From Candidatus Aminicenantota bacterium (lineage in GTDB: Bacteria; Acidobacteriota; Aminicenantia; Aminicenantales; UBA4085), in the NCBI GenBank assembly GCA_026393895.1, contig JAPKZG010000092.1:1-64000 (forward strand): DNA of 64,000 nt, read 5' to 3'. The notes below the pieces were generated by a model. The model was not told the origin of the DNA, did not search any database, and saw only the letters and a program-made list of their open reading frames with translations. Positions 18,702 to 28,104 of this stretch are shown here, piece by piece; the first letter of the stretch is position 1; every line of letters starts with the position of its first letter. A program made the translations under genes and the position numbers.

Positions 18702-19973
18702 TTATCCGACCCGGCCTTGAAGGGCGGCCAGGAGGACCCGGGGCGATCCGGACGTTTGCGTTCCCGTGGCCATGTCCTTGAGAAGAAATTCGCCCTTGGC
18801 CAGCTCATCCTCGCCGATGATCAGGACCCAGGACGCCCCGAGCTTGTCGGCCCGGCCGAATTGGCTTTTAAAACCCCGTCCGGCAAACTCGACGAGGGTC
18901 TCGACCCCGCCGACGCGGAACAGGCGGGCCAGCTCGACGGCCTTGGCTTTCGCCGCATCCCCGGCATGGACGACATAGACGAACTTCCGCGGCTCGGGTT
19001 TGAAGGAAAGCATGGCGATCAGCCGCTCGACGCCGCAGGCGAATCCGATGCCGCAGATGTCCGGCCCGCCGAAGTCCTTCATCATGTCGTCGTAGCGGCC
19101 GCCGCCCAAAACGGCGTTCTGCTGGCCGCCGCCCCGGTTGATCACTTCGAAGGCGGTCTTCGTGTAGTAATCGAGGCCGCGGACGAGGTTCGGCTCGACG
19201 CGGTGAGGAATCCCGGCGAGACCGAGATATTTCCGGACTTCGGCGAAATGATCCCGGCATTCGGAACATAGAAATTCCATGATTTGAGGAAATTCCTTGG
19301 CCAGCGCCCGGCACAACTCGACCTTGCAGTCGAAGATCCGGAGGGGGTTGATGTCGATTTTCCGCCGGCAGTCCTCGCACAGGCCGCCGCGAACTTTTTC
19401 GGCCTGGGCTCGAAGCGCCCGGGAATACCCGGGCCGGCAGGCTTTGCACCCCACGGAATTGACGAGGATTTCGGTTTCGGCGACGCCCAGAACGCGCAAA
19501 AGCGTGTCGGCCATTTCGATGATTTCGGCGTCGACAGCCGGGTCCTTTTCGGCGAATACTTCGACGTCGATCTGATGAAACTGCCGGTAGCGTCCCTTCT
19601 GGGGCTTGTCGTAGTGGAACATCGGGCCGATGTAGTAATACCGCATCGGCGTTCCCAGCAGGTCGAGCCGGTGTTCGACGATGGCCCGGGCCACCGACGG
19701 CGTGTATTCCGGCCGGAGGGTGATCGACCGGCCGCCCTTGTCGACGAAGGTGTACATTTCCTTCGTGACGACGTCGGTCGTCCGGCCCGTTCCCTTCTCG
19801 AAGAGTTCGGTATGTTCGATGATCGGCGCCCGCAATTCGCGGTAGCCGTAGCTTTCAAACAGCCGGGTCGCCGTCGTCTCGACTTTTTGCCAGATTTCCA
19901 CTTCGCCCGGAAGGATGTCGTGGGTGCCTTTGACGGCAGCGAGTTCCTTTTTCGGAGCTTGGTCTGAACTCAC
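18702..19973 (-). CDS. hisS: Histidyl-tRNA synthetase
   Basis: This 423-residue class II synthetase has KGTHDILPGE (about 14-23) at the start, motif 2 RPEYTPSVARAIVEH (about 82-96), GRYRQFHQIDVEVF, the histidine-specific motif RGLDYYTKTAFEV (about 264-276) and a C-terminal anticodon-binding domain (about 325-420). Its ATG overlaps the stop of accA by 4 bases, which implies coupled translation. Confidence 0.97.
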   Translation of the reverse strand: MSSDQAPKKELAAVKGTHDILPGEVEIWQKVETTATRLFESYGYRELRAPIIEHTELFEKGTGRTTDVVTKEMYTFVDKGGRSITLRPEYTPSVARAIVEHRLDLLGTPMRYYYIGPMFHYDKPQKGRYRQFHQIDVEVFAEKDPAVDAEIIEMADTLLRVLGVAETEILVNSVGCKACRPGYSRALRAQAEKVRGGLCEDCRRKIDINPLRIFDCKVELCRALAKEFPQIMEFLCSECRDHFAEVRKYLGLAGIPHRVEPNLVRGLDYYTKTAFEVINRGGGQQNAVLGGGRYDDMMKDFGGPDICGIGFACGVERLIAMLSFKPEPRKFVYVVHAGDAAKAKAVELARLFRVGGVETLVEFAGRGFKSQFGRADKLGASWVLIIGEDELAKGEFLLKDMATGTQTSGSPRVLLAALQGRVG

Positions 19974-20941
19974 GAGACGACGTAGACCCCCATCTTGCGG
20001 AACTTGGCATAGCGCTCGTCGACGAGATCGTCGGCCGTTTTGGCTTTGAGCTTGGTCAGCGTCTGGTGGACGATTTTATCCGTGTTTTTAAAGGTCGTTT
20101 CGGGATCGATATGCGCGCCGCCCGGCGGCTCGGGGATGATCTTATCGATGACCCCGAGCTTCAGCAAGTCGGCGGCCCGTATATGCAGGTTCTCGGCGGC
20201 TTGCTGGACGGCCGACTGGTCTTTCCAGAGGATGGCCGCGCAGCCTTCGGGAGAGATGACCGAATAATAGGCGTTCTCGAGCATGAGGATCTGGTCCCCG
20301 ACGCCGATCCCCAGCGCGCCGCCGCTTCCGCCTTCACCGATGATGACGCAGACGATCGGGACGCGGAGGCCGGACATGACCTTCAGGTTGAAGGCGATCG
20401 CTTCGGCCTGGCCCCGCTCTTCGGCCCCGATGCCCGGGTACGCGCCTTGCGTGTCGATGAAGGTAATGACCGGGAATCCGAATTTTTCCGCTTCCCGGAA
20501 GACGCGGTAGGCCTTGCGGTACCCTTCGGGGTTCATCTGGCCGAAGTTACGGTCGATGCGTTCGCGGGTCGTCCGGCCTTTCTGATGGCCCATCACGGCG
20601 ACGGTCTGGCCTTTATAGAACGCCAGGCCGGCGACCAGCGCCGGGTCGTCGCCGAACCGGCGGTCGCCGTGCATTTCCATGAAATCGGTCATCAGCGCGT
20701 TGATGTATTCGAGGGTCAGCGGCCGCTTGGGATGACGGGCGACCTGGACGATCTGGCTCGGGATCAGCCGGGGCTGGAGTTTCTGCCATTCGGTTTCGAT
20801 TTCGAGACGGAGGGCGGCGACTTTTTCCTTGAATCCGGGCTCGCCGGCCAGAAGAAGGGCGTCGATCTGCTCCTTCAGGGCGGCGATCGGCTTTTCGAGC
20901 GCGTAAAAATCCTCAGGTTTTGTCATCGAACTCTCTGCCAT
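19970..20941 (-). CDS. accA: Acetyl-CoA carboxylase carboxyltransferase subunit alpha
   Basis: This 323-residue subunit transfers the carboxyl group from carboxybiotin to acetyl-CoA, with AccD as partner, in fatty acid synthesis. It shows the crotonase-like core with GEGGSGGALGIGVGD and AYYSVISPEGCAAILWKD. The listed ATG would leave a leader of about a dozen bases. An in-frame ATG at 20926, preceded by AGAGAG, is a plausible alternative. It heads the accA-hisS-aspS unit; accD lies at the far end of the window. Confidence 0.96.
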   Translation of the reverse strand: MAESSMTKPEDFYALEKPIAALKEQIDALLLAGEPGFKEKVAALRLEIETEWQKLQPRLIPSQIVQVARHPKRPLTLEYINALMTDFMEMHGDRRFGDDPALVAGLAFYKGQTVAVMGHQKGRTTRERIDRNFGQMNPEGYRKAYRVFREAEKFGFPVITFIDTQGAYPGIGAEERGQAEAIAFNLKVMSGLRVPIVCVIIGEGGSGGALGIGVGDQILMLENAYYSVISPEGCAAILWKDQSAVQQAAENLHIRAADLLKLGVIDKIIPEPPGGAHIDPETTFKNTDKIVHQTLTKLKAKTADDLVDERYAKFRKMGVYVVS

Positions 20942-20959
20942 GTGGAATGATACCCTGAT

Positions 20960-20989
20960 ATTCTATAGGCCGTCCCGAAGTCCTGTCAA
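20960..20989 (-). promoter_or_regulatory. Sigma70-type promoter for accA-hisS-aspS
   Basis: On the minus strand TTGACA (20989-20984), an 18-base spacer and TAGAAT (20965-20960) lie just upstream of accA. The -35 is perfect and the -10 has one mismatch. The 220 bases beyond hold nothing recognised. Confidence 0.7.
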
Positions 20990-21211
20990 GGGAAGGACGA
21001 GGATCCCACTCCGCTCCGGCCCTCATCTCCCTCTCCTCTTTCCCAACAGGCACAAAGGATCTGGGGGAAGGCGCCGCGCTATTGGTTATCGAGCCGGGAG
21101 AAATGATTTAAGAGGAAATCGACCGAAGTAAAAAAGACATTCGTCTAAACATCAAGACAGCACTTCGGAGCAAAGGCGGGAAGGATTCGGCTCAAACGCA
21201 AAGAAAGCGGA

Positions 21212-21427
21212 TCAGGCGGCTGGTTTCGTCTTTTTTTTCGTCGAAATCCGGAACGGCACGTAAAGCGGACAGAACCCGATAAGACTCGTCACGATGAAGA
21301 CGATCGCCAGGACACCCAAAACGATCGCGAGAGTTCCGTTGATCTGTTTGGTTAGGTAGAGGACCGCGATCACGGCGGCGACAATGAGCCGGATGACCCG
21401 GTCGACCGGACCCATGTTGGTTTTCAT
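21212..21427 (-). CDS. DUF2892-type small membrane protein
   Basis: This 71-residue protein begins MKTNMGPVDRVIR, with AAAGGAG 8 bases before the ATG; a longer frame to 21550 lacks support. The GxxDRxIR start and two TM segments (about 12-27 and 32-52), with a GFCPLY motif, match the DUF2892/YgaP-like family. These are inner-membrane proteins, some attached to rhodanese domains. The specific role is unknown. Confidence 0.85.
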   Translation of the reverse strand: MKTNMGPVDRVIRLIVAAVIAVLYLTKQINGTLAIVLGVLAIVFIVTSLIGFCPLYVPFRISTKKKTKPAA

Positions 21428-21548
21428 CACTTTTTCTCCTTTCCGACGGGCAAACGCCTTGTCTTTGCCTAATAAGTAGTTCTTTAGAGGAAAAACGTCA
21501 AGATGCGGACTTCGTGATGCGGGTCGGATACTCCCCGGATCCCGGGGC

Positions 21549-21580
21549 AATTCGGGGACAGGTGACTCAAATCCCGAATT
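21549..21580. repeat. Short inverted repeat, possible REP-like remnant
   Basis: A perfect 8-bp stem (AATTCGGG/CCCGAATT) has a 16-base loop containing GACAGGTGAC. It lies 3 bases beyond the flavodoxin stop, without a T-run. The GGGGACAGGTGAC string resembles other palindromes in this window. Confidence 0.35.
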
Positions 21581-21583
21581 CTC

Positions 21584-22054
21584 TCAGGCCAGACGCCGGG
21601 CGAAATCGCGGACGGCCGCTTCGTCAAACTTCGAGACCGAGGCGGAGACCTTCGCGACCTTCCGGACGATGGTCCGTTCGAGGAAGTTCATTTTGTCAAA
21701 ATCGAAGGCGCCCCCGAAATGGGCGACCGCGGCGGCGCCTGAAATCAGGTCGGCCGGAAAAGCCTTTTCGAGCTGCTGGCGGGCTTTTTCGCCCTCCTCC
21801 ATGCAACTGACGAACAGCCCCAGTTTCTTTTGACGCAGGACGTCGCGGTTTTTTTCGCAGAACACTCGGACGGATTTCTGGATCATTCCGGCGTGGATGG
21901 ACCCGCCGACGACGACCGTGTCGTAGGCGTCCAGGCCCGGGGACGGGTCCGTCTTCAACTCGGAAAGGATGGCGCCGGGAAGAAGCGAGGCCAGGATCTC
22001 GGCGTATTTGCGGGTGCAGCCGTGTGTGGTGGCGTAAACGATCAACGTTTTCAC
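21584..22054 (-). CDS. Flavodoxin-domain protein, HemG-like
   Basis: This 156-residue flavodoxin-fold protein starts at GTG 22054, with GAGGAGG 5 bases upstream; an ATG at 22075 is less well placed. The FMN-phosphate loop is YATTHGCTRKYAEIL. VVVGGSIHAG and FVSCMEEGEKA match the HemG-type menaquinone-dependent protoporphyrinogen oxidase family. Many close relatives are just flavodoxin-like, so the enzymatic call is tentative. Confidence 0.8.
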   Translation of the reverse strand: MKTLIVYATTHGCTRKYAEILASLLPGAILSELKTDPSPGLDAYDTVVVGGSIHAGMIQKSVRVFCEKNRDVLRQKKLGLFVSCMEEGEKARQQLEKAFPADLISGAAAVAHFGGAFDFDKMNFLERTIVRKVAKVSASVSKFDEAAVRDFARRLA

Positions 22055-22136
22055 GCGAACCTCCTCGATCTTCATCCGAAATCTTATACGGCAACGAAGA
22101 AAATTGGTTTTCCCGTACTATTCCCCGTTTCGATAT

Positions 22137-22868
22137 TCAGCGGCGGGAAGCGGCCGCCCGTTGCCGGACAACTTCAAAGAAAAAAATCGAAGCGGCCGAG
22201 GCGACGTTAAGGGAATTGACCTTGCCCCGCATGGGGATGGAGAGGACCCGGTCGCATTTCTTCCGGATCAGCGGGCGAAGGCCGCTTCCTTCCGAGCCGA
22301 GGACGACAGCCACAGGCTCGGTGTAATCGAACTCAAAGAACAACCCGTCGCCGCCGCTTTCCGCCCCGACGAGCCAAAATCCGCGTTTTTTCAGTAATTC
22401 CATAGTCTGGGCGAGATTGGGGACGCGGGCGATCCGGAGATGTTCGAGGGCCCCGGCGGAAACCTCGAAGACGGTCTCCGTCAGGCCGGCCGAACGGCGT
22501 TCGGGAAGCACCACCCCGTCCGCCCCGGCGCCTTCGGCGCTCCGGAGGATGGCTCCCAGGTTCTGGGGGTCTTCGATCTCGTCAAGAAGGACGAGGAAGG
22601 GGGCGGGGCCGGCGGTAGCGAGAATTTCCTCGAGCGTGACATATTCCTTGGGCGAGAGAAGCGCGACGACGCCCTGGTGGTGGGGCGACATCTTGTCGAG
22701 GGCCTGTTTTGGCAGGAACAGGTAGGGAATATGGTTCGTCTTGGCCAGGCCGATGATCGTCCCGAGCGGCCGATGGCCTTCCTCTTTCTGGAGAAAGAGC
22801 TTGTTGACCCGCTTGGGCGAGGCCTTGAGGATTTCGACGACGGGATTGATGCGGTTGATTTGATCCAT
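22137..22868 (-). CDS. rlmB: 23S rRNA 2'-O-ribose methyltransferase, RlmB/SpoU type
   Basis: This 243-residue SPOUT methyltransferase has an N-terminal substrate-binding domain (about 1-75, starting INPVVEILKA) and a C-terminal knot with DEIEDPQNLGAILRSAEGAG, VLGSEGSGLRPLIRKKCD and IPMRGKVNSLNVASAASI. It methylates 23S rRNA at the G2251-equivalent position if it is true RlmB. It is divergent from carA. Confidence 0.92.
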   Translation of the reverse strand: MDQINRINPVVEILKASPKRVNKLFLQKEEGHRPLGTIIGLAKTNHIPYLFLPKQALDKMSPHHQGVVALLSPKEYVTLEEILATAGPAPFLVLLDEIEDPQNLGAILRSAEGAGADGVVLPERRSAGLTETVFEVSAGALEHLRIARVPNLAQTMELLKKRGFWLVGAESGGDGLFFEFDYTEPVAVVLGSEGSGLRPLIRKKCDRVLSIPMRGKVNSLNVASAASIFFFEVVRQRAAASRR

Positions 22869-22917
22869 GATCGCTCCCCGCGATTATACGCCGTTTCCTC
22901 CCCTTCAAAAATAGTTG

Positions 22918-22946
22918 TTGAGCGGGACGGCGCTGAATTGTATAAT
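22918..22946 (+). promoter_or_regulatory. Sigma70-type promoter for carAB
   Basis: TTGAGC (22918-22923), a 17-base spacer and a perfect TATAAT (22941-22946) lie 24 bases before the carA ATG. Confidence 0.75.
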
Positions 22947-22970
22947 ACCGCGAACTTTCGGAGCCCTCCC

Positions 22971-24047
22971 ATGAAAGCGGTCCTCGTTCTTGAAGACGGC
23001 AGCGTCTGGCCGGGCGAAGGTTTCGGATCCTTCGCCAAGGTCTCGGGGGAAGTTGTTTTCAATACCGGGATGGTCGGCTACCCCGAATCCATCACGGACC
23101 CGTCCTATCACGGCCAGATTCTTTGCCAGACTTATCCCCTGATAGGGAATTACGGCGTTTCCTCTAAATCCTTTGAATCCGACAAGCCCAAGATCCAGGG
23201 ATATGTCGTCAGCGAACACTGCGAAGCCCCGTCCCACGCCTCATCGGAAAAGAGCCTTGACGTCTGGTTCAAGGAAAACAGTATCCCCGGGATCGCCGGC
23301 CTCGATACCCGGGCCTTGACCAAGAAGCTCCGCCTCCACGGCGTCATGCTCGGAATCCTCGAGACGTATTACACCAAGGTCGACCTGGCCGCCCTGCGCC
23401 GCGAAGCCCGCTTGATCCCGGACCCGAACAAACGCCACCTCGTCGGAGAAATGACGGTCAAAAAAATCAAAGTCTACAACCGCGACGGGGCCAAAACCGT
23501 CGTCTTGATCGATTGCGGGGCGAAGCTCAATATCCTCCAAAGCCTCCTCCGCCGCGGGTTGAAGGTCGTCCGGGTGCCGGACGACACGCCGGCCGCCAAA
23601 ATCCTCGAATATGCTCCCGACGGCCTCTTCATCTCGAACGGGCCCGGCGATCCAAAAAAATGCGCGGCGACGATCGAAACCCTCCGCTTTTTCCTGCAGG
23701 GCCGGATTCCGATCTTCGGCATCTGTCTCGGCCACCAGTTGCTCTCACTCGCGGCGGGCGCCGACACCTACAAGCTCAAGTTCGGCCACCGGAGCCAGAA
23801 CCAGCCTTGTCTCGAAGAAGGAACGAAGCGCTGCTACATCACCAGCCAGAACCACGGGTATGCGGTGGATGTCCGCGCCCTCCCCAAGGATTGGCATCCC
23901 TGGTTCACCAACGCCAACGACGACACGAACGAGGGCGTCCGCCACATCTCCAAACCGTTTTTCAGCGTTCAATTTCACCCGGAAGCCGCGCCCGGGCCGA
24001 CCGACACGGATTTCCTGTTCGACCGTTTTTGCGGGATGCTCGGATGA
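22971..24047 (+). CDS. carA: Carbamoyl phosphate synthase small subunit
   Basis: This 358-residue glutaminase subunit supplies ammonia to CarB for pyrimidine and arginine synthesis. It starts MKAVLVLEDGSVW; the frame is open further upstream but a good promoter lies just before this ATG. The N-terminal domain has the SFGEVVFNTGMVGYPE-type region. The C-terminal class I amidotransferase has nucleophile Cys in FGICLGHQ, and His/Glu in SVQFHPEAAPGP. Its stop overlaps the carB start by 4 bases. Confidence 0.97.
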   Translation: MKAVLVLEDGSVWPGEGFGSFAKVSGEVVFNTGMVGYPESITDPSYHGQILCQTYPLIGNYGVSSKSFESDKPKIQGYVVSEHCEAPSHASSEKSLDVWFKENSIPGIAGLDTRALTKKLRLHGVMLGILETYYTKVDLAALRREARLIPDPNKRHLVGEMTVKKIKVYNRDGAKTVVLIDCGAKLNILQSLLRRGLKVVRVPDDTPAAKILEYAPDGLFISNGPGDPKKCAATIETLRFFLQGRIPIFGICLGHQLLSLAAGADTYKLKFGHRSQNQPCLEEGTKRCYITSQNHGYAVDVRALPKDWHPWFTNANDDTNEGVRHISKPFFSVQFHPEAAPGPTDTDFLFDRFCGMLG

Positions 24048-27000
24048 AAAAAACAAAAGTCCTGATTTTGGGAAGCGGCGCCCTCAAAATCGGCGAGGCG
24101 GGCGAATTCGATTATTCCGGGAGCCAGGCCATCAAGGCCCTCAAGGAAGAAGGCCTCGAAGTCGTCCTGATTAATCCCAACATCGCCACCATTCAAACTT
24201 CGGAATTCCTGGCTGACAAAATCTACTTCCTGCCCGTGACCCCGGCCTTTGCCGAGAAAGTCATCATCCGCGAGAAGCCGGACGGCATCCTCCTCTCGTT
24301 CGGCGGCCAGACCGCCCTCAACTGCGGCGTCGCCCTGGCCAAATCGGGTGTGCTCGCCCGCCACGGCGTCGAAGTACTCGGAACCCCGGTCCAATCGATC
24401 GAAGACACTGAGGACCGGGAGCGTTTCAACGTCCGCCTGGCCGAAATCGGCCTGAAATCCCCCAAGGGAGTCGCCGCCTCGACGATCGAGGAAGGTCTCC
24501 AAATCGCCCGACGGATCGGATACCCGGTCATGGCCCGCGTCGCCTACGCCCTCGGCGGGCGCGGCAGCGGCCTGTCGCAAAACGAGACCGAACTCCGGGA
24601 AACCTTGAAAAAGGCCTTCGCCGCCGCCCCCCAGGTCCTGATCGAGGAATACCTCGAAGGATGGAAAGAGGTCGAATACGAGGTCGTCCGGGACAGGGAC
24701 GACAATTGTGTCGCCGTCTGCAACATGGAAAATTTCGACCCCATGGGAATCCATACGGGCGAGAGCATCGTCATCGCCCCTTCGCAGACGCTGACCAACA
24801 CCGAATACCATATGCTCAGGGAGATCGCCCTCAAGGCCGTCCGTCACCTGAAAATCGTCGGCGAATGCAACATCCAGTACGCCCTCCACCCGAAAAACGG
24901 CGATTACCGGATCATCGAGGTCAACGCCCGGTTGTCGCGGAGTTCTGCCCTCGCCTCGAAGGCCACCGGATATCCGCTGGCGTCCGTCGCGGCCAAGCTC
25001 GCCCTCGGCCGGTCCCTCCTTTCCCTCCCGAATTCCATCACCCGGAAAACTTCGGCCTGCTTCGAACCCGCCCTGGACTATCTCGTGGTCAAGATCCCGC
25101 GCTGGGACCTCAAGAAGTTCCGCCGTGTCTCTAAAAAGATCGGATCAGAAATGAAATCGGTCGGGGAAGTAATGGCCATCGGCCGGTCGTTCGAGGAAGC
25201 CCTCCAGAAGGCGACCCGGATGCTCCAAATCGGGGTCTACGGCGTCGTCGGCAACGACAGTTATTCGTTCGACGACCTTGAACTCGAACTCCGGCAGCCG
25301 ACCGACGAGCGTCTGTTCGGTCTGGCCGAGGCCCTCAAAAAGGGCTGGGACGTCGACCGCATCCATCAACTGACGAAGATCGACCGCTGGTTCATCACGA
25401 AGATCAAGAACATCGTCGGGGTCGAAGCGCGTCTGCGCGAGCTCGAAAAGGGAGCCGTTCTGCCGAAGGATCTCCTCGGCGAGGCCAAGAAGCGCGGTTT
25501 TTCGGACAAACAGATCGCCATCCTTACCGGGTCCAAAGAAAGCGCCGTCCGGGCGCGACGGGAACGCCTGCGGATCCGCCCGGTCGTCAAACAAATCGAT
25601 ACCTTGGCGGCCGAATATCCGGCCAAAACAAATTATTTGTACGAAACGTACCATGGGACCGAAGACGACGTCGCTTTCGTCCGGAAGAACAACAAGAAGG
25701 TGATGGTCCTCGGCTCGGGCTCCTACAGCATAGGCTCGTCCGTGGAGTTTGACTGGTGCTGCGTGTCGGCGGTCCGGGCGCTGAAAAGACTCGGCTACGA
25801 AACGCTGATGATCAATTACAATCCGGAGACGGTTTCGACGGATTACGACATCTGCGACCGCCTCTACTTCGAGGAACTCAGCTTCGAACGCGTCCTGGAC
25901 ATCTACCGGAGGGAAAATCCCCGCGGGGTCATTCTCTCCATGGGCGGGCAGATTCCTAACAACATCGCCATGAAATGCCACCGGGCCGGCCTGCGCATCC
26001 TCGGCACCTCGCCCGAGTCCATCGATACGGCCGAAAATCGGTTCAAGTTTTCCAAACTGCTGGACGATCTCGGCATCGACCAGCCCGCCTGGCGGGAGCT
26101 TCGGAGCGTGCCGGAGGCCAAGGCCTTCGCCCGGAAGGCCGGGTATCCCGTATTAGTCCGGCCGTCCTACGTCCTGAGCGGGGCGGCCATGAGCGTCGTT
26201 TTCGACGAGAACGACCTTCAGGTCTATCTCCAGAAGGCCTCCCGGGTTTCGCCCGCCTACCCGGTTGTGATCAGCAAGTTCATCCTCAAGGCCAAGGAGA
26301 TCGAATTCGACGCGGTGGCCTGCGACGGAAGGATCGTCGCTTCGGCCGTGATCGAACACGTCGAAAACGCGGGCGTCCATTCGGGCGACGCAACGATGGT
26401 CCTGCCCCCGCAAAAGACGTACATCGCTACCATGCGGAAAGTCCGCGACACCGGCCGCCGGATCGCCGAAGCCCTTAAAATCACCGGACCGTTCAACATC
26501 CAGTTCCTCGCCAAGGATAACGCCATCAAGGTCATCGAATGCAACCTCCGGGCGTCGCGTTCGTTCCCCTTCGTTTCCAAGGTGGCCAAGGTGAATTTCG
26601 TCGACCTGGCGGTCGAAGCGATGATGGGCCGGAATCCTAAAAATAAAACGTCCACCCTCGATCTGAATTACGTCGGAGTGAAAGCGCCGCAGTTTTCCTT
26701 CTCCCGGTTGAAGGGCGCCGATCCGACCTCGGGCGTGGAAATGGCCTCGACCGGGGAAGTCGCCTGCCTCGGCGAAGACGTCCAGGAAGCGTTCCTCAAA
26801 TCGCTGCTCTCGGCCGGATATTCCCTCCCGAAAAGGGGGATTTTGATCAGCATCGGGAGCCGGGCAGACAAGTTGAGGTTTCTCGAGTCCGCCCGGACGC
26901 TCCAGGGAATGAGCCTCCCGATTTTCGCGACCGAACAGACCTCGCGATTATTGGCGGACAACGGGATTCCCAACCTTCTTCTCCACAAGGTTCACGAGAA

Positions 27001-27235
27001 AAAACGCCCCAACATCCGGGATTTCATCGCCGAACGGAAAATCGATTTCGTCATCTCGATCCCCGACCCGGAGCGAAAGGCCGCTTTCGACAGCGATTAC
27101 GAATTGAGGCGGATGGCCGTGGATTTTTCCATTCCCCTTTTGACGAATCTCCAGGTGTCGGAACTGTTCGTCCAGTCCCTTGCGGTAAAAAATCCCGAAG
27201 ACCTCCTCATCAAACACTGGGCGGAATACGAATAA
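24044..27235 (+). CDS. carB: Carbamoyl phosphate synthase large subunit
   Basis: This 1063-residue protein has two homologous ATP-grasp halves. The N half begins KVLILGSGALKIGEAGEFDYSG and includes MARVAYALGGRGSG. The C half has KVMVLGSGSYSIGSSVEFDW and VRPSYVLSGAAMSVV. A C-terminal MGS-like allosteric domain (about 930-1063) binds effectors in the family. Length is typical. It is translationally coupled to carA through an ATGA overlap. Confidence 0.97.
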   Translation: MKKTKVLILGSGALKIGEAGEFDYSGSQAIKALKEEGLEVVLINPNIATIQTSEFLADKIYFLPVTPAFAEKVIIREKPDGILLSFGGQTALNCGVALAKSGVLARHGVEVLGTPVQSIEDTEDRERFNVRLAEIGLKSPKGVAASTIEEGLQIARRIGYPVMARVAYALGGRGSGLSQNETELRETLKKAFAAAPQVLIEEYLEGWKEVEYEVVRDRDDNCVAVCNMENFDPMGIHTGESIVIAPSQTLTNTEYHMLREIALKAVRHLKIVGECNIQYALHPKNGDYRIIEVNARLSRSSALASKATGYPLASVAAKLALGRSLLSLPNSITRKTSACFEPALDYLVVKIPRWDLKKFRRVSKKIGSEMKSVGEVMAIGRSFEEALQKATRMLQIGVYGVVGNDSYSFDDLELELRQPTDERLFGLAEALKKGWDVDRIHQLTKIDRWFITKIKNIVGVEARLRELEKGAVLPKDLLGEAKKRGFSDKQIAILTGSKESAVRARRERLRIRPVVKQIDTLAAEYPAKTNYLYETYHGTEDDVAFVRKNNKKVMVLGSGSYSIGSSVEFDWCCVSAVRALKRLGYETLMINYNPETVSTDYDICDRLYFEELSFERVLDIYRRENPRGVILSMGGQIPNNIAMKCHRAGLRILGTSPESIDTAENRFKFSKLLDDLGIDQPAWRELRSVPEAKAFARKAGYPVLVRPSYVLSGAAMSVVFDENDLQVYLQKASRVSPAYPVVISKFILKAKEIEFDAVACDGRIVASAVIEHVENAGVHSGDATMVLPPQKTYIATMRKVRDTGRRIAEALKITGPFNIQFLAKDNAIKVIECNLRASRSFPFVSKVAKVNFVDLAVEAMMGRNPKNKTSTLDLNYVGVKAPQFSFSRLKGADPTSGVEMASTGEVACLGEDVQEAFLKSLLSAGYSLPKRGILISIGSRADKLRFLESARTLQGMSLPIFATEQTSRLLADNGIPNLLLHKVHEKKRPNIRDFIAERKIDFVISIPDPERKAAFDSDYELRRMAVDFSIPLLTNLQVSELFVQSLAVKNPEDLLIKHWAEYE

Positions 27236-27265
27236 AAAAAAGCGCCGGGCCTCCCGGCCCGGCGC
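27232..27265 (-). terminator. Intrinsic terminator serving the minus-strand DUF4412-like gene
   Basis: A 10-bp perfect GC stem (GCGCCGGGCC/GGCCCGGCGC, loop TCCC, 27242-27265) is followed on the minus strand by eight U (27241-27234). It lies directly after the carB stop, between convergent genes, so it may act on both strands. The plus-strand tail GTATTTAT is weaker. Confidence 0.85.
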
Positions 27266-27301
27266 GTATTTATAATATCGAAGTAAAAAAGGACGGCCTC
27301 T

Positions 27302-28033
27302 TTATCTCTTCTGCAAATCCCCCATGCCGAGCGTGGCTTTCTTCGTGAAACCGGCGGGAACCGCGTAGGTTCCAGCCGGGGCGTCTTTTTGGGAAATCTC
27401 CACGACTTCGGTCGTCGAGTGAATCTTGGCGCCCATCATCTCGGCGTTCACTTCCGAGGAGATCTGATATCCCTTGATTTTCTTCATCTCTTCGACTGAG
27501 GCGTCATTCAGGCGCATCATCCCCTTGGTCATGGCCGGCATGAATTTTTCGGAGAATTTCACCGTGTCAAAAGGGACTTCGGTCGACGCCCAGATCTTGG
27601 TTTTCATGGGCATGCCCATGACCGTCATCGACATGTCGTAGCCCTGACAGTTCCACTGCCCGATTTTTTTCGTTTCACCGGTCGGAGATACAGTGGCCGA
27701 CATCACGATCATTCCGGCCATCGCCGCCATCTCGGGAGGCAGGAGCTTGGCAAAATCGACCGGAAGAGGCGTTTCGACATAGGACTTATTTTCGAAGCTG
27801 ATCATGCTGAACAAATTCTTGGACAAGTCGATGATGGTGCTGCTGTCCTTGCCGACCATGGCCATCGCGTTGTCGCTGATCCAGAGCTCGGAGATGGAGT
27901 CCGTGGCGGGCGTATTCTGCCCCATCATCGACATGGCGTCCGTATGCGCCTTGCTCTTGATGTAGACGTCCGCGCTCAGGAAGAGAGCGGATGTCGCAAC
28001 GATCATCAATCCCACAAAAAATTTCCTCATCAT
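27302..28033 (-). CDS. Secreted DUF4412-like protein
   Basis: This 243-residue protein has a signal peptide (about 1-20, ending LFLSAD). A Met-rich beta structure follows, with ELWISDNAMAMV, SFENKSYVETPLP and GQWNCQGYDMSM, resembling the DUF4412 family of periplasmic LolA/outer-membrane-like folds. Function is not known. RBS GGAAAGGAAAAC precedes the ATG. It follows a beta-barrel gene on the same strand by 71 bases. Confidence 0.7.
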   Translation of the reverse strand: MMRKFFVGLMIVATSALFLSADVYIKSKAHTDAMSMMGQNTPATDSISELWISDNAMAMVGKDSSTIIDLSKNLFSMISFENKSYVETPLPVDFAKLLPPEMAAMAGMIVMSATVSPTGETKKIGQWNCQGYDMSMTVMGMPMKTKIWASTEVPFDTVKFSEKFMPAMTKGMMRLNDASVEEMKKIKGYQISSEVNAEMMGAKIHSTTEVVEISQKDAPAGTYAVPAGFTKKATLGMGDLQKR

Positions 28034-28104
28034 GTTTTCCTTTCCGGCCCGGTCTCGGGCCCGTTTGAAATCGCTTTATTCCTGAAAATATCCGGTCGGT
28101 CGGA

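Noticed and set aside
22440-22970. N-terminal extension of carA
   Set aside because: The extension overlaps rlmB and the carAB promoter; the ATG at 22971 gives a normal-length CarA.
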